From Lingula anatina (Eukaryota; Brachiopoda; Lingulata; Lingulida; Lingulidae): 36,068 nucleotides of DNA. Shown piece by piece: positions 12,001 to 20,327 of this stretch. The translations under genes and the position numbers were made by a program. The stretch's first letter is position 1; every line of letters starts with the position of its first letter. The stretch lies in assembly GCF_001039355.2 (NCBI RefSeq), contig NW_019775508.1:15248-51315 (forward strand). Direction: 5' to 3'. A model generated the notes under the pieces. It did no database searches. It saw only the letters and a program-made list of their open reading frames with translations, and was not told the origin of the DNA.

Positions 12001-15000
12001 AGTGTCCTCCCTGCAGGTTAGGTTACAGGTATTGGTTTTAAGAACCTGATATTATCTTTGCAATAATACCAACTAGCTTTACACTATATGCATATGTTAT
12101 AATTCTTGCGGAGCAGGTTGCAATCTTGATTTTCCCTATGTATCTAGAGATGTAATTGTCATCATCTGTCATCTGATATGTCGGTTTATTATTTGGCTTT
12201 GTACATGTACCTCAAAAAATATTTTATTATGTAACATTATTTGACGTTAGTCCTTGCCATTTTCTTGTCAAGATGAATGTGTAAAAAAGAAACCTGAAAT
12301 GTGGCCTTGATTACTGAAATACTGATTAAAAAACTAAATAACGTTACCACAAGTACACTTAGTCAGAATAATGGTATTTCATTGGACTATAGGTTGTTTA
12401 ATGTTTAAAATATAGCGTCCGTGAGAGTTTTGTTTATTTGTGACAAGCTAAACATGATATGTATCATCACTGCTTTTTTGGTAACAATGGATTTATATGA
12501 ATGTTAGCACAGTATAGTAAACAATCTTTTGCAACATAAAATAAAATAAAATAAAATAAAAACGATACGTTAGTTAAAATGCGGTCTCATAGATTTAAAA
12601 ACATCTTCCCCTTTGCGATCTGATGTTTTTGAAAATGAGAATTAAGAGAAAAAGCAAAATCTTATAAAAACTCACCTGGAAATGGAGTCGTAGATGTCGT
12701 GGTTGTGGTTGTGGTTGTAGTGGGTACTGCGACAAGAAACATGAAAATAAAGGAAGCAAAAACCCTGTGAAAAATCAAGATATACATTTCCAGTCCGGGT
12801 CTAGCAAATACGCTAGTATTGAAGCTCGTACTGTCAGCTACTGCGCTGGCCGTTGCGCCTCGCTTACATTCCTATCAATAACAATATCTATTGTTTGGCT
12901 TGTCATCTTCTCACACACAAAGTGCGCTATCACAGCGTGCAACAAGGTAATCAATTTATCAATTCTAGTTGGGCTACTGCAAATAAAGTAACGAAAAGTG
13001 AAAGAGAATCCTAGATAGATTGGCATCAATAGCAACGACAGTATTAACCGTTGAATTTGAGTGCTCGTCATTCTATCGCATTTGTTACATTTAATATGCA
13101 AAACAGAAGAGCAATTACCGAGCAAAGACAATAGTAAGCGCACCTGATTACAACTATGAATCGAATGTGTCAACGTATATAGACGGCTCTATCAATTTAA
13201 AGATGGTTACATCTTAGGCATACCATGAGTTAATGGGAGGAATGCAATGAAATTAAACTGTTGCTACATTTACTTACTGATAAGACGTTTTGTTCTAAGT
13301 AACATTTAAAGACCTATATATTCCCTAACCGGTTTTTTCTTATTATGATTTTGTTTTCAAGTAACCAAAACTTAACACACTGAAACCCGAAAGATCACCT
13401 TCAATGTTACATGTGTATCATAATTTGATAACATTGCTTACATTCCAAGAGTTCTCAGCGTAAGCTAGGAATCAATCAATCAATAAAACCCATTATATGT
13501 TTGCCATTTTTGACCCTTGCCTAAAGTATATTGTAGCATTGCTAAACAAAATAACATACACCCGTCATTTTAAAATCGATAATTCTTTTTTCAACGTGTA
13601 GCGCACACTCGCATCATTGGGGAATTTGAAAAAAAAAAGTGAAGCTGATATGAAATTGATAAACCAACACAGCATACCCAAACAATTGATGTTTCATTAA
13701 AGTGGCGGGGTCAAATGTGTTATTAACGATCAATATCTGCAGGATTTTGTGATATAATGCAAGATTTAATATTGGAACTCAATTCACCCCGACAATAGGT
13801 AGACAGACAAAGTGATAGTTAAATTGCACATGCAGAGATATAAAAAGTAGACAAACTTTTCATTGGTTAATAAAGCAATGAAATTCTTATTCCGTTATTT
13901 ATAACAACACTAAATCTTCCTTAAAGCCATCTAAGGTGTAAACTCAAAACATTTAATTTGCTAAAATATGAGCAGCTACATTTGCTTCTGGAAGGAGAAA
14001 TTGATTTAAGGCAGCCCTGGCTTTGAAGAGGAAAGCATATTCACTTCGCATATTAAAACGTCATTAAACTGCAAATTTGAAGGGTTTTGCGCGTAACATG
14101 AAACTCTACATTATACATTATAGCCATCATATCTATACTTCCTGTCTGCAATGGAACGGTCACTCAGTGGTCAAAACGTCTGCAATTCTTGAGCAGTATC
14201 GATTTAGGTGAAGTAGAAATGGAAACTGAAATGATTTTGACTGATGTATAGAGTATGTTGTTGATGAAGACATGCCCCCGTCGTAAAGGTTAAAATTTAA
14301 TTGCATTATCCGGAAAATATGAAATTAAGAAATCTCTTTGATCACTTACATCACCCAACTGGAAGAAGCTTATTCTTGGCATCATTACACAGTGAATATG
14401 GCCTTATCCAAATCATTACTTTACACTATTCGCCATATTCAACGCCTATCCGCATCGTTATCCCATAGTGTATTTGATCCAGAACGCAAAATAAAATAAA
14501 TAAATTAGTATCATTGCAACATAATGAATGGATTTCAAAAGACTGCTGAAAACATTGTAAACACATTAACAACTGAAATATTCTAAATTATCTATATGTA
14601 TATACATGCATATTAAGAATGAATATGTTGATTCACATGATTCTCTCCTATCTACATACCGACAAAATCCCCAGCATTCAATTCTATTCATTAAAACAAA
14701 CCCCTTTTTTCAAAATTCTGATTCAAATAATTAGCGCCAAGGCTACTTAAATAACAGAGTGTTACAATATGGTCCATTTCGAGGTTTATATCTCCGCCAA
14801 TTTTAATTATTTTAATTTTAATTAAATTTTTTTCAGGGTTGATAGAGAATTAGAACAGCATTTCAAAATTATCCATGGAAATGGTATGGCTAACCAAAGG
14901 AAAAACATTTTGTGTAATGCTCTATCTGGAACAAAAATTTACCCGCTGGGTAAAAAAAACTAAGGACACTCGAACACTGAAGAAGAAAGGGCAACCATCA

Positions 15001-15960
15001 TCAAGTTGTCGAAAGTTGACTGCGAAGGTGAGAATGTGGACGCAGTCCGAGCTTTTGTCATTTGGAGTCCAATATGCCATTAGCGTGTCTTGTAAAGATT
15101 GATTTTTTAACGAGAGGTACAAAATGAAGACTCATCTCAATTGCCATCTTTTCAGCATTTAGGAAATCCAAAGTTTTATTGCTTTTCTTGTTTGGTTTAT
15201 ATTTATAATTGTGAATACGTGCCACACTTATACTCAGACACCCTGTCCATTTCAACTAAGGTCATACTTGTAATTGTCCCATACATCTTTACTTTAGTGC
15301 TAATGGCGGAATAGGTACACCTAAAGTTATCACCTACTGTTATTACCTAATATACATGTTCCCCATTGATAATCTCGATCATAACTGGATGTAGTGGCAC
15401 ACCAAGGATAGCCGAAGTCAAGGGTGATACAGGTGCTGTAGCTATTGCTCTGGTAGATGAATGGGAAAACGCACGTTCCGCCGTTGGTTGTTTGCACCGC
15501 TTCAACTTAATCGAAAGGAGCCGCACGCATGAATAATTTGAAGACAATTTCATTTCTTATCAAATTTTCTTAAAGCTCTCTGTATACGTTTGTTCTAGGG
15601 TCGTAACATTGGAAGTGCAATAGGTTATAAATTAATTCAAAATTACCGATTAAATTTAAATTTCTACTTCTGACCGTGAACATATTTCAATTTATTCAAC
15701 TATTTGCAACTTTTACATGGTTGACATCAATATAAGAAATTTTGGCAAAAAGGATGTGCAACTGGAGCGGACAAGAAGATTTACAATGTAAGAGTTGTAA
15801 AACATAATCAACACGATTTTAAACAATATGTAACTTAAACTTTTAACTTTAACAGCTGGTATTCATATATAGTTATCGTAATCTCATCTTAGTTCCTACC
15901 TCCGAGAATACCATACAAGAGGTATACAAAACACGGCACAATCTGTATTATTAGCTGCAT
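225..15960 (-). CDS. EBR1-like secreted mosaic protein (signal peptide-FN2-Thr linker-[CUB-TSP1]5-CUB), 3' end outside the window
   Basis: Twenty exons join on the minus strand: 15960-15900, 15505-15347, 12726-12676, 10785-10607, 10266-10101, 9637-9449, 8988-8804, 8401-8254, 7890-7693, 6979-6795, 6389-6245, 5155-4955, 4419-4235, 3780-3636, 2943-2743, 2474-2284, 2074-1930, 1573-1388, 1123-942 and 372-225. All have AG/GT borders. They total 3250 nt, 1083 codons plus one base, with no stop, and the open phase-1 end implies more exons below position 1. Seen: a hydrophobic N-terminus, one FN2, a Thr-rich linker, 6 CUB and 5 TSP1 domains in strict alternation, each bordered by phase-1 introns, as in exon-shuffled extracellular proteins. 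Known: alternating TSP1/CUB repeats define the sea-urchin egg bindin receptor EBR1, which also has an ADAMTS-type core not seen here. Inference: an EBR1 relative, secreted or in the egg coat, working in adhesion. It could equally be an unrelated CUB/TSP1 matrix protein. The first two exons could instead belong to a separate small gene. Confidence 0.82.
360..790. repeat. Minisatellite, about 7 units of about 60 bp, copying an exon boundary
   Basis: Units recur at a spacing of 60-63 bp, marked by variants of GACATGATCTGTAA near 366, 428, 488, 548, 611, 672 and 733, with a partial trailing copy. On the minus strand each unit carries a TTACAG-like acceptor and degenerate copies of the first 20 or so coding bases of CUB 6's second exon, followed by intron-like sequence. 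The unit nearest the exon is the functional one. The minus strand is open in one frame across the whole array. Confidence 0.85.
851..921. repeat. Pentanucleotide microsatellite (TATAT)n
   Basis: About fourteen uninterrupted copies of a TATAT/ATATT unit lie in the intron inside CUB 6, between the minisatellite and exon 1123-942. Confidence 0.9.
1388..1573 (-). CDS. TSP1 repeat 5 (single exon)
   Basis: A 186-nt phase 1-1 exon: [32 protein letters not shown], then [11 protein letters not shown] and [11 protein letters not shown]. It has six cysteines, the W-x-x-W pattern and CSQTCG. Acceptor TTCTAG ends at 1574 and donor GTGAGT follows 1388. It is the shortest TSP1 exon of the five. Confidence 0.9.
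1930..2474 (-). CDS. CUB domain 5 (two exons)
   Basis: Exon 2474-2284 (191 nt, acceptor CTACAG, donor GTATTA) encodes [18 protein letters not shown], then DCTYTV and ACNYDYVQ. Exon 2074-1930 (145 nt, acceptor TTTTAG, donor GTACGT) encodes [32 protein letters not shown] and GFEAFYYPG. The phases match the other CUB pairs. SPGYP and YDYVQV are textbook CUB motifs. Confidence 0.9.
2136..2163. repeat. Trinucleotide microsatellite (ATT)n
   Basis: A simple ATT array lies in the intron inside CUB 5. Confidence 0.85.
2743..2943 (-). CDS. TSP1 repeat 4 (single exon; twin of repeat 3)
   Basis: A 201-nt phase 1-1 exon: [44 protein letters not shown] and [11 protein letters not shown]. Six cysteines, W-x-x-W and CSVTCG are all present. 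Acceptor TTTCAG ends at 2944 and donor GTAAGT follows 2743. Most differences from repeat 3 lie at the C-terminal end, in the last ten codons. Confidence 0.9.
3037..3084. repeat. Dinucleotide microsatellite (AT)n
   Basis: A pure AT array of about 24 repeats lies in the intron downstream (minus-strand 5') of TSP1 repeat 4. It is absent from the matching intron beside TSP1 repeat 3, so it expanded after that duplication or was lost there. Confidence 0.9.
3636..4419 (-). CDS. CUB domain 4 (two exons; near-twin of CUB 3)
   Basis: Exon 4419-4235 (185 nt, acceptor TTCATAG, donor GTGAGT) encodes [18 protein letters not shown] through YYDWVQ. Exon 3780-3636 (145 nt, acceptor TTTTAG, donor GTATGT) encodes [32 protein letters not shown] and GFHIIYYP. 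The internal intron is phase 0 and the outer ones phase 1. It is the downstream copy of the CUB3-TSP1 duplication. Confidence 0.91.
4955..5155 (-). CDS. TSP1 repeat 3 (single exon; twin of repeat 4)
   Basis: A 201-nt phase 1-1 exon: [19 protein letters not shown], then [25 protein letters not shown] and [11 protein letters not shown]. It carries W-x-x-W and CSVTCG modification patterns. It differs from TSP1 repeat 4 (2943-2743) at about 12 of 201 positions. Acceptor TTTCAG ends at 5156 and donor GTAAAT follows 4955. Confidence 0.91.
5483..5877 (+). mobile_element. Interspersed short element with GTTT/GTCT-rich head and conserved tail
   Basis: The element begins AAGGAGGTTATGTTTTCACC, followed by a GTTTGTTTGTCTGTCTG run, then repeated ATCTGGATCAATAATC-like segments. 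It ends with GCGGAGGTCTGCGCTCTC. I recognise this head and tail as a repeat widespread in invertebrate genomes, but cannot assign the class (SINE or other non-autonomous element). It sits in an intron of the EBR1-like gene and is missing from the paralogous intron, consistent with insertion after the module duplication. Confidence 0.6.
6245..6979 (-). CDS. CUB domain 3 (two exons; near-twin of CUB 4)
   Basis: Exon 6979-6795 (185 nt) encodes [18 protein letters not shown] through ATCYYDWVQ. Exon 6389-6245 (145 nt) encodes [31 protein letters not shown] and GFHIIYY. The first exon differs from the first exon of CUB 4 (4419-4235) by one base, changing NGQ to SGQ. The second exon differs from its twin (3780-3636) at roughly 18 of 145 positions. 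Together with TSP1 repeat 3 it forms the upstream copy of a recent module duplication. Confidence 0.91.
7693..7890 (-). CDS. TSP1 repeat 2 (single exon)
   Basis: A 198-nt phase 1-1 exon: [30 protein letters not shown], then [18 protein letters not shown]. Six cysteines, a W-x-x-W motif and a CSVTCG O-fucose pattern are visible. Acceptor CTTTTAG ends at 7891 and donor GTACAG follows 7693. It leads directly into CUB 3 in the same phase. Confidence 0.9.
8254..8988 (-). CDS. CUB domain 2 (two exons)
   Basis: Exon 8988-8804 (185 nt, acceptor CTGCAG, donor GTAAGT) encodes [18 protein letters not shown] through ATCYYDYLT. Exon 8401-8254 (148 nt, acceptor TTTTAG, donor GTAGGT) continues with [16 protein letters not shown] and [15 protein letters not shown], ending at GFNITYYS. 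The phase is 1 at the outer borders and 0 at the internal intron, as in all other CUBs of this gene. The SPNFP and YYDY signatures and the FCG cysteine identify a CUB fold. Confidence 0.9.
9449..9637 (-). CDS. TSP1 repeat 1 (single exon)
   Basis: A 189-nt phase 1-1 exon. It shows [19 protein letters not shown], then RERSCNV, with the last cysteines in ACDTETGPC and MDIC. WMTWSPC carries the W-x-x-W pattern used for C-mannosylation, and CDVSCG fits the C-x-x-S/T-C-G pattern for O-fucosylation in TSP1 repeats. Acceptor AAACAG precedes 9637 and donor GTAAAG follows 9449. Confidence 0.88.
10101..10785 (-). CDS. CUB domain 1 (two exons)
   Basis: Exon 10785-10607 (179 nt) starts in phase 1 after TTTCAG and ends in phase 0 before GTACGC. 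It encodes the first half, from [20 protein letters not shown] to ACRDYLQ. Exon 10266-10101 (166 nt) encodes the second half, with [19 protein letters not shown] and GFTATYSN, ending in phase 1 before GTTAGT. The four CUB cysteines (start, CTYV, ACRDY, EYC) are present. This is the most divergent CUB of the array and has the longest second exon. Confidence 0.86.
10829..10870. repeat. Microsatellite (AAT)n
   Basis: An AAT-type array lies in the intron just upstream (minus sense) of CUB 1, grading into AATAAAATAAAAT. Confidence 0.85.
11476..11681. mobile_element. Palindromic MITE-like element, 38-bp terminal inverted repeats
   Basis: The left arm 11476-11513 and right arm 11644-11681 are reverse complements over about 38 bp with a few mismatches (shared core CCAGACTCGGCACATAAGGA). 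An inner inverted repeat TCGGAGTATCA / TGATACTCCGA (about 11513-11523 and 11571-11581) is nested inside. The 206-bp element has no coding capacity and lies in the intron between the linker exon and CUB 1. Confidence 0.8.
12676..12726 (-). CDS. Short exon encoding a Thr-rich linker
   Basis: A 51-nt phase 1-1 exon between CAG (12729-12727) and GTGAGT encodes [16 protein letters not shown]. It links the FN2 exon to the first CUB domain and keeps the frame on both sides. Such Thr/Pro stretches are usually O-glycosylated spacers. The run of ACC/ACA codons is microsatellite-like, so its length may vary between alleles. Confidence 0.75.
12727..15346. other. Long intron between linker exon and FN2 exon
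   Basis: AT-rich non-coding sequence. Small ORFs, for example on the minus strand at 12838-13173 and the plus strand at 14875-15102, have no recognisable domain and no flanking splice sites in the right phase. They are treated as chance. Confidence 0.55.
15347..15505 (-). CDS. Exon encoding a fibronectin type II domain
   Basis: This 159-nt phase 1-1 exon encodes one FN2 module. Visible features are the opening [10 protein letters not shown], the central [16 protein letters not shown] and the closing YQWGTC, giving the four cysteines and the aromatic core (FPF, W, W) of the family. FN2 domains bind gelatin/collagen or choline phospholipids and occur in secreted and gamete-associated proteins. 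The binding partner here is unknown. Acceptor TTAAG is at 15507-15506 and donor GTAATA follows 15347. It is similar to the FN2 exons at 19174-19332 and 19617-19775. Confidence 0.88.
   Translation of the reverse strand: MKRCKQPTAERAFSHSSTRAIATAPVSPLTSAILGVPLHPVMIEIINGEHVY
15900..15960 (-). CDS. First coding exon: signal peptide of the FN2/CUB/TSP1 gene
   Basis: ATG at 15960-15958 opens 20 codons plus one base ([20 protein letters not shown]), a mostly hydrophobic stretch that fits a signal peptide, followed by a GTAGGA donor in phase 1. The next exon (FN2, 15505) starts in phase 1 and restores the frame. The exon is paralogous to the signal-peptide exon at 20038-19984. The bases before the ATG read CAG-AT-ATG, so an internal exon with an acceptor there is formally possible, but there is no pyrimidine tract, so a first exon is preferred. 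No convincing TATA box was seen. Confidence 0.65.
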
Positions 15961-16109
15961 ATCTGCTTTCCGGAAAGGCCTTAACACCACTCAGACAGAT
16001 CCTCCAAAGCTGCGTACTATGTGAGGGAGAGTTCAAGTCCTTGGGAAAGAGCGTCTAAGACGTTTTGGTTTCAACTTGAGGAAACAGATACATGGTTTCA
16101 CCCCAAATA

Positions 16110-16340
16110 TGTATTCTGCTCTGTACGTTTTCAACAAGACGACCAACACGTTGGCGGCGGGTGGGGTCGCGGAAGGATTACAAGGCAGGGGCCACAATCG
16201 AGTTTCTTCCCCCTGCTTAAAACGGTCTGAACGTGTCAGCATCTATCAAGCCAAGACCGTCCTTTTCACGTTCATATGTTATGAGTCTCATGTGGGACCA
16301 AATCTCCTGGAATGTGCCCAAACGCCATTTATGCTCTTCC
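16110..16340 (+). pseudogene. Possible decayed C-terminal Tc1/mariner transposase fragment
   Basis: Conceptual reading over shifting frames gives FQQD, then RPTRWRRV and IEFLPPA, and further on LMWDQI. This resembles the order FQQDNARPH, LPWPA and HLWDQ of Tc1-type transposases. Stops and frameshifts break it throughout. The match is short and subjective. It lies upstream of the signal-peptide exon at 15960. Confidence 0.3.
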
Positions 16341-16549
16341 AATCTATAATGTCCCTGTCTAGTCACTGATCTTATAACATTTGTTTCCCCTAAAATATGT
16401 TATACAATTAACATGGTAACTAAAAGGGGCAATCAATCGTCGGATGCTATCAAGCTGGTCATACTGTGGATAAAGTGAAAGTTATACATAAAGATCCACA
16501 ATTACAATGACCTTCTAAATGATTTTATATTAAGTGTACGAAAACATCA

Positions 16550-17049
16550 CAACATACGCTAGTCAATGTACATTTAATAATCAATTCAAATTGAATGGCA
16601 CAGGAAGTTTGAACTTTTAGTTGGGCACATTTAAAAGGGTTTGAATTATCGACACGCAAAAGAGAAGGATTAAAGGGAACAAAATATGGATTAATAACAA
16701 TAAACATGTCCTAGTGATTGCACCAAACATTTGTATTCTCCAAAGTTTAATTACTCAAGAAGTAAGGTTTGAACAGAGTTAGACATCTCCGAAATAATAC
16801 CAGGTCACAGCCCATCATGTACCGGGCATCTTAAATAATGCCTTACAAAGTTGGATAAAACAATATTTGGCATAATAAGGAAACTGCTTCATGTTTGATC
16901 TCCTTATTTTCTGTCCATTTCTTTTAGAAAATAACTTCGCCTTTGGCAATTTTAGAAGGTTAATTATCATCAAATCGTCACCATACCGGGTAAGTTTTGG
17001 TATATCTGAGAACCTGAACATGATAATGCTAATTGCGTATAATAGAAAT

Positions 17050-17094
<45 letters not shown>

Positions 17095-17840
17095 AATTGA
17101 TGCTTGTAATGTCAATTTATTACACTGCATTTTATCAATGACCATTTAATAAATAACCGTGGGTATAACGGATCCTCGACATCCTGCACTCATCTAGTAG
17201 GGTCATCCGGTAGTTTAAAAAAAAAACCCATAATTGTTATCATAATTTCTCCACTCCTTTTAAGTTAATACTTTATTCTGTTCACTTTGCAATCAATTAC
17301 TTATCCATTTATGTTGGTGAGATAATCTACTAGAAAAAAATGGAAAAAAGTAACCAAAGTTCAACATTTCAAATTAATCCACACCATCCTTACAATCTAT
17401 CCGCTTCATCTATACTAATGATAGTATGCGCCTTCAATTTATAGTGATCCTTATGACAGTTACAGTGCTCGTGAAATTTCTGTAAATTGCACAAGGCTTG
17501 ATATGGTGAAATTACTTTCCATCGTCTCGCCAAAACCATAGTTTTAAAAACCCATATGATGCGAACCCGTGCCCGATGGCTTGCATGCGCAATAGTCGTG
17601 TTGAGACGTTTTAAGCACCAGGATATTTTGAGCTTCCCAGTTTCCAGCATTTCATTTTCCAGCATTTCGAAAACAGAACGTGATGTTTTATAGTATGTGT
17701 CAACCCTATAAAAACACGTGTTGCATATCCCATATTTATCTCGAAAAAAAATCCAAATATTAATAATATGCTGCATAAAAAACCTTTTGAATTCTTCCGC
17801 GGTAAAATCGAGCGTTGTCAAATTGTAGAATGGTTGCATG
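16550..17840. other. Spacer or intron without recognised genes
   Basis: It contains an (AT)n microsatellite at about 17053-17093. A 149-codon minus-strand ORF (17839-17390) has no recognisable domain and an odd composition. It directly follows a Tc1 relic and may be transposon-derived or chance. Confidence 0.45.
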
Positions 17841-17847
17841 ACATATC

Positions 17848-18350
17848 TTACGGAGTAATGGCATTTCCAGCTATATCAGGTGTTTCATTCCTGTAGTAGA
17901 TTCCAGTAAGATTGCCATAAATAATGTAAATGGGTATGTCTGTAAATGAAAATGAAAACCAATCCCAAAGCATTTTACTGCCACCAACAAACCTGTTGCG
18001 CTCGCTTAAGGTTGCGTCTATCTGAACTCGCCCGTTCTGCTGTTCTGGGTTGTAAAATCTGAAACCAGTATTAAATGCAACTCGTCCGTGCCATACTAGT
18101 TTCCTTTGCCAGTAGGACTGGTCACACTGCCTGGGGTCTTAAACAAAGGTTGCACTCCCTTAAACGGCTTTTGATAGTTTGGTCACTGGAGGATCTTTGT
18201 AGTATTCTGGCAGTGACAGTAAGGTTCCGCATGACAGATAAATATGGAAAATGAGCTGGGGTTGTGGTACAAGGTCGAAATGTCCTTAGTCTGTTAGCTA
18301 ACCCCCTGTTTTCCAATGGTTCAGCCTGTTTATTGCTGCAAGACATGCAT
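17848..18350 (-). pseudogene. Decayed Tc1/mariner-type transposase
   Basis: An N-terminal piece (minus, about 18346-18122) reads RNLTVTARILQRSS and QTIKSRLRECNL, like the second helix-turn-helix region of Tc1 transposases. After a stop and frame change a second piece, ending at a stop at 17850-17848, reads GRVAFNTGFRFYNPEQQNGR, then FVGGSKMLWDWFSFSF and IYIIYGNLTGIYYRNE. This parallels the family's RVLFSDESRF, DGRVRV, GGGSVMVWGG and GNL-RYRDE segments. The first catalytic aspartate is lost and the C-terminal third is missing. It is inactive. Confidence 0.65.
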
Positions 18351-19137
18351 CTAGTCTTCTGGCAGTGTCTTGTTTACCAAAATCTGCATTTTATGTATCT
18401 GCATGTTATGTTTCTCCCCTTTTCCTCTATGACAAACCACGGCGTTGGAGCACGGCTAGAGTTCGTGTCAGTGAACGCTTCTGTAGTGTGATTCTCACGA
18501 TGACAATTCACATGGATAATTGCAAGAATGCTTTTTATTCATCCCCCCTCAAAAATCATGATTATTACTTTTAACGAGTGCAAATTTTTTTATTGCAACA
18601 TTAAATTAAAAATGTCATCTTATACAGGATGATTACCTTGTCTTAGAATTCCCAAAATTTAATAACAGTAGGCATGGTTCAAACTTTTGCATCATAAATG
18701 GCTGGCGTTCCCTTACTTCTTCTGAGTAGTATATTTATAACTTACATGTACTCATGTACCCTTAAAATGTAAGCATAGCGTATATCAATCTCAATCAAAC
18801 AGTCTATGTGTTTAATTATACCGATTGTCCACCAAGGTATGAAGGAACGACAACTTTCGATTTTGGTGACTCATTTTCATTTTATTCATCGTACATGTGA
18901 TTGGTGATTTTTTTACAACTGGAATATTTGTTTAAAAATTAAAAACTTTATATCAGTCAAGAGTCAAAATAAATTCTAATTAGGATATATACATGTAACA
19001 GTTGACAACTTTCATACAAAAAATTTATTTGAATAAGTCTTTGTTACTGCCCAATCATAGGCCTAGAAATGAGGTCACGCAATAGCGAATAGATATGGTG
19101 AATTGCAGTAAAAAAGCAGGCATAAAAAGGACATTAC
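18351..19137. other. Non-coding spacer or intron
   Basis: AT-rich sequence with no exon-like ORF, RNA gene or repeat that I can name. Small plus-strand ORFs near 18264-18574 lack domains. Confidence 0.5.
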
Positions 19138-20022
19138 AACTGTCCAATTATAGTATAAAAACTGGGTTTTTACCTAGTACGCAAATTCCCCATTTCTTAT
19201 CTGAATCATAATCAGCGGTGGTTGCACACCAGGGCACGTGGTAGTCCAAAGAGATACAAGTGCTGTAGCTAATACCCAGATAGATATACGGGAAAACGCA
19301 AGGTATGCCGTTGGTGGTTAGGATTTCTTCAACTGAATCAAAATCATATTTCGTAATTAATATCAAGCCTTTAAAGTAATGCTGCATGAAAAATTCTAAA
19401 CAGACTTTGTGCATGTAATTTAAAAGTTGCAATTATTTTTATCTATATCCTGTTTGAATCTAGGATCTAGAAAACTGAAGTCATTGACTAACAAGTAATA
19501 AAATCACTGAACCAGTTTTATGTTAATTTTATAATTTACCTCCGAGAACACCATGCAATAGGCAGGTCAACACAGTCTNAACTGTCCAATTATAGTATAA
19601 AAAACTGGGTTTTTACCTAGTACGCAAATTCCCCATTTCTTATCTGAATCATAATCAGCGGTGGTTGCACACCAGGGCACGTGGTAGTCCAAAGAGATAC
19701 AAGTGCTGTAGCTAATACCCAGATAGATATACGGGAAAACGCAAGGTATGCCGTTGGTGGTTAGGATTTCTTCAACTGAATCAAAATCATATTTCGTAAT
19801 TAATAGCAAGCCTTTAAAGTAATGCTGCATGAAAAAATTCTAAACAGACTTTGTGCATGTAATTTAAAAGTTGCAATTATTTTTATCTATATCCTGTTTG
19901 AATCTAGGATCTAGAAAACTGAAGTCATTGACTAACAAGTAATAAAATCACTGAACCAGTTTTATGTTAATTTTATAATTTACCTCCGAGAACACCATGC
20001 AATAGGCAGGTCAACACAGTCT
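19138..20022. repeat. Direct duplication of 441/443 bp meeting at an N
   Basis: Block 19138-19578 equals 19580-20022 except for two single-A length differences and one substitution (AATATCAAG versus AATAGCAAG). The blocks abut at the N at 19579. The lower copy stops part-way through the signal-peptide exon and lacks its ATG. Confidence 0.9.
19174..19332 (-). CDS. Second copy of the FN2 exon, probably a haplotype/assembly duplicate
   Basis: A 159-nt FN2 exon, identical in the coding part to 19775-19617 by eye, with the same acceptor and donor. It lies inside a 441-bp block (19138-19578) that repeats as 19580-20022 across a single N. Confidence 0.6.
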
Positions 20023-20038
20023 GTAATCTTAGCAGCAT
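19617..20038 (-). CDS. Second signal-peptide plus FN2 unit (partial gene or alternative 5' end)
   Basis: Exon 20038-19984 encodes MLLRLQTVLTCLLHGVLG, a signal-peptide-like sequence, and ends in phase 1 before GTAAAT. Exon 19775-19617 (159 nt, phase 1-1, acceptor GATTCAG, donor GTAAAA) encodes an FN2 domain: TNGIPCVFPYIY, STCISLDYHVPWCATT, KKWGIC. Both exons are paralogous to those at 15960-15900 and 15505-15347. No terminal exon with a stop was found below it, so it may be a truncated paralogue, an extra first exon of the EBR1-like gene, or a gene whose remaining exons I cannot see. The second FN2 copy (19332-19174) is probably an assembly duplicate. Confidence 0.6.
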
Positions 20039-20327
20039 ATCTGTTTTGTTGGTACTCTCCAAATACGCCGTTTGTCAATGGTCGCCCTTATGTGGTTCCT
20101 TCCAAACTCAACATAGGTAGTTTATCCATCAGGAAATATACGCTTTACATGTAGTTGTTTCTCCCACCCCATAATACCACATTTAAGCGACAATCACCAC
20201 AATAAACCGTAGTGGAGATTACATGAAAAACGACAAGTTTCCACGCATTTTCATCTTGTCCTAGCTACTAGTTCTAGGATATAACCGTATTTGTTTGAAA
20301 GAAACTCTCCAACCACTTCACTTTACT

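Larger units (their letters stand above)
10786..12675. other. Long intron between CUB 1 and the Thr-rich linker
   Basis: Apart from the AAT array, the 206-bp palindromic element and an AAAAT array near 12536-12561, nothing coding is recognised on either strand. Short ORFs here show no domain signature. Confidence 0.6.

Noticed and set aside
16021-16060. tRNA B-box-like sequence (GAGTTCAAGTCC)
   Set aside because: No A box, acceptor stem or anticodon arm at the right distance.
17390-17839. 149-codon minus-strand ORF
   Set aside because: No domain recognised, no flanking module-phase splice sites, and it adjoins a transposase relic; treated as chance or transposon debris.
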